Positions 21,930 through 32,327 of a stretch of DNA of 64,000 nt are shown here, one piece after another (position 1 is the stretch's first letter; each line of letters opens with the position of its first letter). The position numbers and the translations under genes were made by a program. The stretch is from the NCBI GenBank assembly GCA_029851415.1, contig CM056741.1:88199282-88263281 (forward strand). The letters are read 5' to 3'. This DNA comes from Eretmocerus hayati (taxonomy: Eukaryota > Arthropoda > Insecta > Hymenoptera > Aphelinidae). A model generated the notes under the pieces. It did not search any database and was not told where the DNA came from. It saw only the letters and a list, made by a program, of their open reading frames with translations.

Positions 21930-23364
21930 GATAGGCATTTCGAGCCAATTTAACGTTGGCTAACTTGTTTACATTAATATCATTTGAATTTTTGAAATAC
22001 TCTGAATCCGTTTTGGTTAAATAAGATTCAAAATCTGAATAAATCACACAAGGAATTTCTAACATCTTATGATAGTTAGTAAATTTCACAACATCTTCCT
22101 TTGGGAAAGTGACAACAGACTGATCTCTAGTTTTTAAACATAATTCTTTATGTGTATTAAGTTTCTCATCCGTGTAGACATAATGAAGACATTTTCGACA
22201 TATGAAAACACGATTTCTAATGGTTGGTGCCAACAATTTAGATAACTCCTTAATATATAGATAGTGATTATCAAGTAGGAGCAAATCAATATGATTCGTT
22301 TGCTCAGCTTTCGTTATATACAGAGGATAAAAATTCTTTTCAGAGTGGTCGACTCCATACACATTTACACTGTAACCCTTGTTCTGCCTCTCAAATTTTG
22401 GAATAGATTTAATTTTAACTGGGAAGCTCATCTTTGAGAGATTGAAATGTAAATCAGGATCTGGATATGCGTTTTTCAAATGCTCATTTTCTTTTGAAAC
22501 TGTTATTAATGAGGCAATGAGGGCATACTTGAAACAGTCTTCAGAATCAGTTTGGATGTTGATAACAGCACCCCGCTGGAGAATCCATTTGGGTACATGT
22601 GCTGCTGACGATCCATGTATAGGATTATGCTTAATTATATTAATTTTTAAATTTGAAATTTCAGAGAGGGTCCAACCACTACCCTCATCTTCATGTTCAG
22701 ATATTTGATTGATAATATCTTGGGAAGAAGTGGTATACCATTTTCTCACGTTATCAGATGAAGCCAAACTCTTATACAGAGTTTGGAAATATTTGATATC
22801 TGATGAAGAATCAAGCAGCTCAAATTGAGCTGCTAATATTAAATTGACTTTGATGTTCTTCAGTTGTTTCCTTGTTAATCTAATGAATTTCAAGACTTTC
22901 AATTCTGCAGCTCTCAAGAATTCATTAATATTCTTATAACTAATATTTGCTACCATTCCAGTTCGAATACGTTTCTGGAATGCACTTTGGCTTCCGAAAA
23001 ATATCAATTTATCAAAATCATTCTTTTCACGTTTTGAATATGTTAGAGATAATGTCTCCCTGCAAGACTGACATCTATCTGAATAATTCTCTAATCTCGC
23101 TTTGATTCCAGTGGACTTTACATTCAATTCAGGAGAATGTAAATAATTCAGAATAATGGTTTCTAATTTTTCAAAATTTCTTACAAGTCTTGGATATCGT
23201 GATGGGTTTGCAAAATCTTTTCTTTTAAAATAATTGAATCGTGCTATGAGAGCTTCATAATTGAATTTTATCATATCTACTAAATTCATCGTTTTACGAT
23301 TCTTATACATTTCTGAATCAAACATCTTAGGATCATACATCTTAGGATTGTATATATGAGACAT
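21921..23364 (-). pseudogene. polB: Protein-primed DNA polymerase B, N-terminal part
   Basis: The first 481 codons of the polymerase gene. The N-terminal 370 residues are the variable region typical of Polinton polymerases, with a Cys-pair motif (CQSCRETL) near residue 99. A CRKCLHYVYTDEKLNTHKELC zinc-finger-like motif then precedes the exonuclease I motif YSDFES (Asp444, Glu446). The frame runs into the inserted 529-bp array and ends there after a short foreign tail. The initiator ATG is at 23364. Upstream is a TATA box at 23439-23445. The rest of the gene is at 9428-11962. Confidence 0.9.
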
Positions 23365-23438
23365 TGCGCTTACCCAAACAGTCTGTGTACGTCGGTGATC
23401 ACGGTGGAACTTTGACTGGAATCAGTTTCCATCCACAT

Positions 23439-23445
23439 ATTTATA
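23439..23445 (-). promoter_or_regulatory. TATA box for the polymerase gene
   Basis: TATAAAT on the minus strand, 75-81 bp upstream of the ATG, with a CCAGTC initiator-like motif between. Confidence 0.45.
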
Positions 23446-24040
23446 TGTTTCACATGGCATTAACTTGAAACTATGTGAGAACGTTGGGGGTTAAAAAAAA
23501 GATCGTGACTGATGCAAAACTGGGAGTCAGACCTTAATGGTAAATATTTCTATGCAAGATACACAGAATGTATCTCATTATAGATTACGGATTTCACATT
23601 GAGCGAAAGTGAATGTTGTAAGTTTGAAGTTGTAAGCGATCGAAACAGTTTAGGGAATCCAAAGCCTTCCTTGACACTTGGTTTGGAATGAGAAAAAGGA
23701 AAATACGTAGACAAGTTGATGATGTAAGTTAAGACTTGATGGCAATATGCAATCAATTTTGGAAACAGGAAGTGTATGTAATGAGTTTGAAGTTGTACAC
23801 GATTGGAATCTTAAAGAAATTAAAAGCCTTACTTAACACCTGATTTATGGTGTGAGCTAGAGTGTAAAATCGCATACATGGAAAAAGAGTTGCACTGTGT
23901 AAATTAGAAAAAACCCAATCTGGAGTATACATGATACAATGAGATGAAGTATGAGTATAAAACTTGTTTCGAAAAAATCTCCCTAGAAAGCACAAGAGAT
24001 TGTAAAATGAATAGAGTAGTTTTACACTGAATTTTCTGGA

Positions 24041-24048
24041 TATATAAG
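24041..24048 (+). promoter_or_regulatory. TATA box for the OB-like gene
   Basis: TATATAAG 40-47 bp before the ATG at 24088, with ACTCAGACAGTTAG (arthropod-type initiator) starting 24 bp later, a near-ideal core promoter spacing. Confidence 0.65.
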
Positions 24049-24087
24049 AGCTTCAAACTCTACACTCAGACAGTTAGTCTAACGACC

Positions 24088-24597
24088 ATGGCGTGTTTCG
24101 ATCGCTTCAACAAATATAAGGATAATAAGAAGACATTCAACACTAAAAAAATTACGGACCTCAAGATTGGTAATCAGTTTAAAGTGATATCTGCAAAAAG
24201 TATTAAGACCCAATACGGAGACGCAATAGTATTCAGTCTCAAAAATACGAAAAATTCGGAGAATTTTGATTTATTTGCCCCCAAAGGGTTGAACGTTTTG
24301 ATTCATGAGAACCTCGAAGAAAATCTAAAGGAACTAAACACAGGGAATATATGCGTATCTATCGTGTTAGACGACGATAATAAAAGAAGACTAAAATTCA
24401 AGAACGGTGAAACAACTACTAAAAAACGCATTATAGAGAGCGATACCGACGACGACGACGGAGAGTTGAAACAGGATCCAGACGAGGACGAGGACGAGAA
24501 GGAGGAAGAGGAAACTCCACCCAAAAACGGAACAAAACGACAAAAGAAGGGAAAAAATGCAGTTGCAACCACCACCCGACCCAAGCGTCGGGGATAA
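24088..24597 (+). CDS. OB-like Polinton protein with acidic tail (possible ssDNA-binding)
   Basis: 169 residues. The first 105 residues look like a small beta-barrel: short alternating hydrophobic strands (ITDLKIGNQFKVISAKSIKT, YGDAIVFSL, DLFAPKGLNVLI). This resembles the OB-type proteins seen beside polymerase genes in insect Mavericks. Then follow an Asp/Glu-rich stretch (DTDDDDGELKQDPDEDEDEKEEEE) and a basic tail (KRQKKGKN, RPKRR). An acidic tail after an OB fold is characteristic of single-stranded-DNA-binding proteins, and the position divergent from polB fits a replication role. Family assignment is inference from pattern. Complete frame with a good promoter. Confidence 0.55.
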   Translation: MACFDRFNKYKDNKKTFNTKKITDLKIGNQFKVISAKSIKTQYGDAIVFSLKNTKNSENFDLFAPKGLNVLIHENLEENLKELNTGNICVSIVLDDDNKRRLKFKNGETTTKKRIIESDTDDDDGELKQDPDEDEDEKEEEETPPKNGTKRQKKGKNAVATTTRPKRRG

Positions 24598-24844
24598 TAC
24601 AATCAGCTCAACAGTATGGGAGTGGTATGGGTATGGAGACCCATACGATTTAGAAGAGGAGGTGCATGAGTGGAGTCCAATCCAGGATAACACCATCGAT
24701 TGCAGTTATAGACCGATGACACCTGAGTGTATTGAAATCGATAATGTATTGGAGAGCAATAATCCTGTTCCTCTAGAAGAATCACTCGCCAGCTATTATG
24801 AACATGTTGAGGTTGACACTGAAGCTGAATTTGCTGAGATGTGA
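24557..24844 (+). CDS. Small acidic protein of unknown role
   Basis: 95 codons from an ATG overlapping the last 41 bp of the OB-like gene in another frame. Pro/Asp/Glu-rich with WEWYGYGDPYDLEEEVHEW near residues 21-39; net negative. Overlapping start-stop arrangement and the same strand suggest a genuine downstream gene, but no family is recognised. Confidence 0.4.
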   Translation: MQLQPPPDPSVGDNTISSTVWEWYGYGDPYDLEEEVHEWSPIQDNTIDCSYRPMTPECIEIDNVLESNNPVPLEESLASYYEHVEVDTEAEFAEM

Positions 24845-24942
24845 GATGGTGAGGAGAAAAAAATAGGGAAAGAAATGTGTGAAAAGAAACGACCTCTTGA
24901 AAGATACCCATGTTGATTTTCTTATTCCAGGTATCTTGATTT

Positions 24943-24984
<42 letters not shown>
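24943..24984. repeat. (CAA)n microsatellite
   Basis: Uninterrupted AAC trinucleotide run of about 14 units. Confidence 0.95.
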
Positions 24985-25740
24985 GGGAGAGGATTACAAC
25001 GGTCTGGAGGGCTTACAAGAGTTACACCTGTAATACTAAATATATTACCATTTCAATGAAAGAAAGATGTATCGATGTATTGAAAGAAATATAAATGAAA
25101 AAGGTTATGGTTCAGAAGTTTGTTGTTATCATCATTGTTCAAAAAGAACCTCTTCTATCTCACCAAAGAAAAATGAAAAAAATCTCTTTTAAAATAAAAT
25201 CATGAGAAGGTTTACATAAATTAGTTGAACCAATTCAATAATAGATTCCAAAAAAGAAAAAAAAAATTATATCTCAAGATGTTATCGACTCATGGATCAG
25301 AATTTCATATTTCAGAAATTGAATCCGTTAAGTTTTTTTTCCCAATCACATATAACAGAGTAAAGCATTGCAATGAAAACTTACGGAGGAACTGCAAAAG
25401 AATCTGATATTAATGATTTGTTGGGCTGTGAACACACTAAATCCAGTCAACGAGCAGAATACCATGTAAGTAGTAAATCCGGCCACCCAGATAAATGCCG
25501 TGAAAGCAGTTTGATTGATTACCAAATCCAACCACTTGGTATAATACTGCAATACTGTGAACTGCATATCTTACACAACACTAATAGCACAATATGTTCA
25601 CAACACTGATTCACTTGATCGCGAATAATTCTATAATGAGTACTGTAGTGAAAGATATCGAGCACAGGTAAACGCTAAGAAGTAGCAAACTCGAGAAACT
25701 GAGACATTGTCAACAGCAGAATCTCTCGCGAGATGAGAGG

Positions 25741-25747
<7 letters not shown>
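24985..25747. other. AT-rich non-coding interval
   Basis: Only short unsupported frames; no recognised element. The right edge of the Polinton probably falls before or within it, but no terminal repeat was found. Confidence 0.4.

Positions 25748-25809
<62 letters not shown>
25748..25809. repeat. (GA)n microsatellite
   Basis: About 31 uninterrupted GA units. Confidence 0.95.
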
Positions 25810-25812
<3 letters not shown>

Positions 25813-26303
25813 TTGGTGATGCGGGCAACGGTGGCTATATGTGGGAGCGAGAACTTGTTGCGAGGACGAGGGCAACGGTGGCGGCGGATACACGTAAGAA
25901 CGATGACTTGCTGCGATGAGGAGGAGGAGGGCGGCAGCAAACTCGTTGTGGGGGACAACGACGGCAATGAATTGTAGAATCCTCGAACGGCTGTATAGCC
26001 ACGGATATTCAAGCCTCGGTCTGCCCGACATATATTGACATAGCCTTATGCGCTGGATACAGGGTGCACCGTGGTATGCAGAGCATACATGTGCTGGATG
26101 CACCGTGGTCTGCAGAGCATGGTGTTGCACCATGACCTGCTGAGCATACTGTAAAAGGGGGCTGTGGGAGACAGAGCATTTTCAACGTACGATTTTCATA
26201 TACCTCCAATACTTTTCGCTCAGACGGCTTCCCCATGTATTTTGAATGGACAAAGTGTCCAATTAAATTTAAAATTGTTGGATTTTCGTGTAACACCTCT
26301 ACT
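25810..26303. other. Unique-looking GC-richer interval
   Basis: Contains three near-repeats of 'gtggtatgcagagcat/gtggtctgcagagcat' around 26070-26140. No gene recognised. Confidence 0.35.
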
Positions 26304-29300
26304 CACGGATGCCCAACCGATAGGTACGGATACGGATTCACACGGATAAGTACCAATGACATCGGCTACGGGTGGATACGGAGACACGGACGGCCACGAG
26401 TATAACGACGCCAGTACCTCAGAACGGGTAGACAGGGGTGCTCAACGGATAGGCACGGAAACGGATTCACACGGGTGAGTGGGAATGACATCGGCTACGG
26501 TCGGATACGGGTACACGGATAGCCACAGTTAAAACCACGACAGTCCCTCAAATCGGATAGACACGGGTCAACACGGATCCGGAGTCGAGCGGATGCATGA
26601 AACGGACAGACACGGATACCTACGTATCGGCACGGTTACGGATTCACACGTATAACTGGCAATGACATCGGCTACGGGTGGATACGGGTACACGGACGGC
26701 CACGGGTATAACGATGACAGTCTCTCAGAACGGGTAGACGGGGATGCCCAACGGATAGGCACGGATACGGATTCACACGGATGAGTGGCAATGACATCGG
26801 CTACGGTCCGGATACGGAGTCACCCGGATGCATTAAACGGACCGACACGGATACCCACGGATCGGCATGGATACGGAGTCACACGGATGGAGTTGCCATA
26901 GCAACATGAAACGGGTAGACAGGGGTGCCCAACGGATAGGCACGGACACGGATTCACACGGATGAGTGGCAATGACATCGGCTAAGGTCGGATACGGGTA
27001 CACGGATCGCCACGGGTATAACGACGACAGTCCCTCAAAACGGGTGGATAGGGTCACCCAACGGATAGGTACGGAAACGGTTTCACACGGATTAGTGGGA
27101 AAGACATCGGCTATGGCCGGATACGGGTACACGGATAGCCACAGTCCCTGCAATCGGATACGCATGGGTGCACGGGTCAACACGAATCCGGAGTCACCCG
27201 GATGCCTGAAACGGACAGACGTGGATACCTACGTATCGGCACGGTTACGGATTCAAACGTATAACTGTTAATGGCACCGGCTACGGGTGGATACGGGTAC
27301 ACGGACGGACACGGGTATAACGATGACAGTCTCTCAGAACAGGTAGACAGGGATGCCGAACGGATAGGCACGGATACGGATTCACACGGATGAGTGGCAA
27401 TGACATCGGCTACGGTCCGGATACGGAGTCATCCGGATGCATTAAACAGACCGACACTGATACCCATGGATCGGCACGGATACGCAGTCACACGGATGGA
27501 GGTGCCATAGCAACATGAAACGGGTAGACAGGGGTGCCCAACGGATAGGCACGGACACGGATTCACACGGATGAGTGGCAATGACATCGGCTAAGGTCGG
27601 ATACGGGTACACGGATCGCCACGGGTATAACGACGACAGTCCCTCAAAACGGGTAGATGGGGTCACCCAACGGATAGGTACGGAAACGGTTTCACACGGA
27701 TTAGTGGGAAAGACATCGGCTATGGCCGGACACGGGTACACGGATAGCCACAGTCCCTGCAATCGGATACGCATGGGTGCACGGGTCGACACGGATACGG
27801 AGTCACCCGGATGCATACAACGGACAGACACGAATACACACGGATCGGCACGGATAGAGATTCACACGGATGAGTGGCAATGACATTGGCTACGGTCGGA
27901 TACGGGTACACGTATAGCCACGGGTGAAACGGCATCAGTCCCACGAATCGGATAGGCACGGGTGCACGGGTCACCCATGTGAAAAACGAATTACTTGACA
28001 ATGGCTTGTGTATAGCTTGTGAATAGACAGAAATGAGCAGCGTTTGTCAAGCTATTGACAAGCTATTCACAAGTGGTTTGAGAGGTATTGAATGTAGCCC
28101 TACGAAATTCATGAGCAAAGATGCAGTTATGGCTGGGCCTTACTGCTGCATCTTCGGCACGGATCCAGAACGACCGTGGGCGCATCCACCCACACTGAGC
28201 GTGGGTGGAAGACGCGGGAGATCGTTGAAGCTTGCGGAAAACGTTTGCGTGGAAAATACACCTGAGATGTTGTCGCTGTCGACGCGGGGCCTCATGTTGA
28301 CTTCGACACGGGTGCCCGCCACCTACATTCTGCGTGGGTAGAAAGCATATGGTGTGTGGGGCGTTTGCCCACACCTTGCGTAGGTGGATGAATTGTGGGG
28401 ATGGCTGAGGGCGGCCAAACCCGTGTAACCGGCAAAAACCGCAAGAAATTTGCTAAGAAAGTAGATCTTGTGTAAAAATCAAGACGATTGTCAGTATGAT
28501 AATGTGGTATTGTTCATAAATACCAGTCTTGGAGAGTTTCGTTCTCAGGAACATATTTTTAAGGTGAAAATTGATTGTATTGAGTAAACTATTTTCATCC
28601 TCTTTTATTCAAGACAATCAATAATGATATAACCAATGAATTACAGATCTCACTCGTGCCTGCTAGTATTCATAATCAGAAGAAAAAACACAACAAACGG
28701 GAAGAGAGTGTGCTAAGCTCGCGATGAGTGAGAGTGAGGGAAACGATTTGAGGTGATCGACGAATTTTGGTGATTAGAGTAAACATTGCTTGAGTGAAAA
28801 GTTCATCCCGATCTAGGAGCTCTCGTATAGCTCCTCTCGGATGTCAATCTGTTGGTTTGGGCTATGGCACTGGATATTTTTGCTCAATTCTAAACAAGTC
28901 ACGAAGTCACAACAAAATAAGGAAATTCGAGAGATGATTAGTTGTTTGTAGTCGACGTGTTCACTTATGACGACTCTATCGCTTGAATATAGATGGCGAT
29001 AAATATAAACAAGAAATTGACATCCGTCGAGACCTCGAGACCAAGGACAGAACTCGTTCTCTCTGGTTCATTCGGAATTGAATCATGTCCCCCGACTCTC
29101 TAATTGACTGCACATATGATCGGTCGGATCACCGAGGAAAACTAAACGAGTACTTCGAGATCGGGTTTCAGTCAAACAATGCATATTCTAATCACCAAAA
29201 TTCGTCGATAACCTCAAATCGTCTTTCTCACTCATCGCAAGCTCAGCGCACTCTCTTCCCGTTCCCGTTTGTTGTGTTTTTTCATCTTATCTTGAATACT

Positions 29301-32300
29301 AGCAGACACGGAAGGAATCTGTAATTCATTGGTCATATTATGATCGTCTTGAATGAAATACGATGAAGATAATTCACTCAATACAATAAATTTTTACGTT
29401 AAGAATATGTTACTGAGAACCAAACTTCCCCAAGACTGGTATTTATAAACAATACCACGTTATCATACTGACACTCGTCTTGATTTTCACACAAGATCTA
29501 CTTTCTCAGCGAATTTCTTGCGGTTGTTGCCGTTTGCACGATTTTTGCCGCCCTCTGGCCACCCCCGCAATCCATCCACCTACGCTAGGTGTGGGCGAAC
29601 ACACCGTATGCTTTCCACCCACGCAGAATGTAGTTGGTGGAGGGCACACGTGCCGAAGTCAGCCTAAGGCCCCGTGTCGACCACGACAACATCGCAGGTG
29701 CATTTTCCAAGCACACTAGACGTTTTCCGCAAGCTTCAACAATCTCCCGCACCTCCCACACACGTTTAGTGTGGGTGGATGCACCGGCGGTCTAGTCGCC
29801 CTGCACCCGTGCCGAGGTCGCGGCAGTAAGGCCCAGCCATAACTGCATCTTTGCTGATAAATTTGGTAGGGCTACATTCAATACCTCGTAATAACTTGTG
29901 AATAGCTTGTCAATAGCTTGACAAACGCTGCCGTTTTTTGTCTATTCACAAGCTATACATGAGTGATTGGCAAGTCATTATCAAGTCAATCGTTTTTTGC
30001 ATGGGAACACGAATACGAAGTCACCCGATGCATACAACTGACCGACACGGATGCCCAACGGATCACCACGGATACGGAGTCACACAGATGAAGTGGCAAT
30101 AATATCGGCTACGGGTGGATGCGGGTAGAGGGATAGCCACGGGTGAAACGACGACAGTCCCTCAGAACGGATAGGCACGGATGCACGGGTCGACACGGAT
30201 ACGGAGTCGCCCGGAAGCATACAACGGACAGACACGGATACCCAAGGATCGGTACGGATACGGATTCACACGTATAACCCTCAATGACATCGGCTACGGG
30301 TGGATGCGGGTACACGGATAGCCACGGGTAAATCGACGACCAACGGATCGGCACGGATACGGAGTCACACAGATGATGTGGCCATAACAACATAAAACAG
30401 ATAGACACGGATGCCCATGGGATAGGCACGGGTGCACCGGTCAACACGGATACGGAGTCACCCGGATGCATAAAACGGACAGACACGGATGCCCAACGGA
30501 TCGGTACGGATGCGGAGTCACACGGATGAAGTGGCCATAACACGTAAAACGGATAGACACGGACGCCCAACGGATAGGCAGGGATACGGATCCACACGGA
30601 TGAGTGGCAATGGTATCAGCTACGGGTATATACGGGTACACGGATGGCCACAGGTATAACGACGACCTCGAAACGGGTAGACAGCGTGCCCAACGGATAG
30701 GCACGGAAACGGATTCACACGGATGAGTGGGAATGACATCAGCTACGTTCGGATACGGGTACACGGATAGCCACGATCAAAACCACGACAGTCCCTCAAA
30801 TCAGATAGGCGCGGGTGCACGGGTCATGACGGATCCGGAGTCACCCGGATGCATAAAACGGACAGACACGGATACCTACGGATCGGCACGGATACGGATT
30901 CACATGTATAACTGGCAATGACATCGGCTTCGGGTGGATGAGGGTTACACGGACGGCCACGAGTATAACGATGACAGTCTCTCAAAACGGGTAGAGAGGG
31001 ATGCCCAACGGATGGGCACAGATACGGATTCACACGGATGAGTGGCAATGACATTGGCTACGGTACGGATACGGAGTCACCCGGATGCATGAAACGGACA
31101 GACACGGATGCCCACGGATCGGCACGGATACGGAGTCACACGGATGGAGGGGCCATAGCAACATGAAACGTATAGACACGGATGCCCAACAGATGAATAG
31201 GGATACGGATTCACAGGGATAAATGCCAATGACATCGGCTACGGTCGGATACGGGTAGGCGGATAGCCACGGGTGGATTGACGACAGTCCCCCGGAACGC
31301 ATAGGCACGGGTGCAAGGGTCAACACGGATCCGGAGTCACCCGGATGCATGGAACGGACAGACACGGATGCCCGACGGATCGGCACGGATACGAATTCAC
31401 ACGGATAACTGGCAAGGACATCGGCTACGGTCGGATACGGGTACACGGATGGCCACGTGTATAATGACGACAGTCCCACAAAACGGGTAGACACGGGGGC
31501 TCAACGGATAGAACCACACGGATGGAGGCGCCATAGCAACATGGAACGGATAGACACGGATGCCCAAAAAGTGGCAATGACATCGGCTACGGGTGGATAC
31601 GGATACACGGGTTGGCCGCGGGTATAACGACAACAGTCCCTCAAAACGGGTAGACAGGGGTGCCCAACCGATAGGCACGGAAACGGATTCACACGGTCGA
31701 GTGGCAATGACATCGGCTACGATCGGATACCGGTACACGGATAGCCACGGTTAAAGTCATGACAGTCCCTCAAAACGGATATGCACGGGTGCACGAGTCA
31801 ACACGGACACCCAGTCACCCGGATGCATAGAATAGACACACACGGATGCCCAACGGATCGGCACGGATACGGAGTCACGCGTATGAAGGTGCCATAACAA
31901 CATGAAACGGATAGACGCGGATGCCCAACGGATAGGTACGGATACGGATCCACACGGATGAGCGCAAAGATATCGACCACGGGTGGATACGGATACACGG
32001 ATAGCCACGGGTGGAACGACGACAGACCCCCAAAACGGATAGGCACGGGTCAACACGGATCCGCAGTCACCCGGATGCGTAAGACGGACAAACACGGATA
32101 CCCACGGATCGGCACGGATACGGATTCACACGTATAACTGGCAATGACATCTGCTAAGGGTGGATACGGGTACACGGACGGCCACGGGTATAACGATGAC
32201 AGTCTCTCAAAACGGGTATACAGGGATTCCCAACGGATAGGCATGGATACGGATTCACACGGATGAGTGGCAATGACATCGGCTACGGTACGGATACGGA

Positions 32301-32327
32301 GTCACCCGTATCCATGAAACGGACAGA
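26304..32327. repeat. Degenerate GC-rich satellite (CGGATACGG/CACGGAT family)
   Basis: Thousands of bases built from words such as CGGATACGGATTCACACGG, GGCAATGACATCGGCTACGG and CGGATACGGGTACACGGA. A longer period of about 609 bp is visible between 26560-27170 and 27170-27790. Related blocks recur near 30826 and 32046. The foldback element 27974-30005 interrupts it. Open frames reading Ser/Val/Tyr/Pro-rich repeats occur on the minus strand but follow the satellite and are not considered genes. CG dinucleotides are frequent. Confidence 0.9.
27974..30005. mobile_element. 2.03-kb foldback (long inverted-repeat) element
   Basis: Starts CCCATG and ends CATGGG. The left arm (about 27974-28830) and right arm (about 29120-30005) are inverted copies nearly throughout, leaving a spacer of about 300 bp. 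Each arm also has small hairpins around CACCCACAC...GTGTGGGTG words. The flanks together rebuild the satellite word GGTCAACACGG with at most a one-base overlap, so no clear target duplication is visible. No transposase frame. Confidence 0.75.

Larger units (their letters stand above)
23365..24087. other. Divergent promoter region between polymerase and OB-like genes
   Basis: Non-coding, AT-rich. It holds a TATA box for each flanking gene. Two diverged copies of a segment beginning 'gtttgaagttgta..cgat.gaa' (near 23618 and 23788) suggest an old tandem duplication. Confidence 0.5.
195..24844. mobile_element. Decayed Maverick/Polinton (adintovirus-like) element
   Basis: Contiguous block carrying the hallmark set of Polintons: major capsid, penton-like minor capsid, adenain-like protease, FtsK/HerA-type packaging ATPase and protein-primed DNA polymerase B, plus accessory genes. 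The genes are tightly packed on both strands, as in other Polintons. The edges given are the outer recognisable genes, because neither terminal inverted repeats nor the 6-bp target duplication was found. No retroviral-type integrase was seen; it could lie left of the window or be lost. Secondary insertions interrupt it at 5788-6877 and 11972-21920, and several genes carry nonsense codons or frameshifts, so this copy cannot be autonomous. Confidence 0.9.

Noticed and set aside
24303..24911. Minus-strand Ser/Leu-rich frames antisense to the OB-like gene
   Set aside because: Shadows of the acidic-tail coding sequence on the plus strand.
25631..26133. Frames with long Leu-Ser runs
   Set aside because: Translation of the (GA)n microsatellite.
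28033..28374. Open frames of about 100 codons in the foldback arms
   Set aside because: Both strands are open in the same place, the inverted copy lacks them, and no motif is present.
12000..32000. CRISPR-like regular repeats
   Set aside because: Units are contiguous 529-bp or degenerate words without unique spacers, in eukaryotic DNA.
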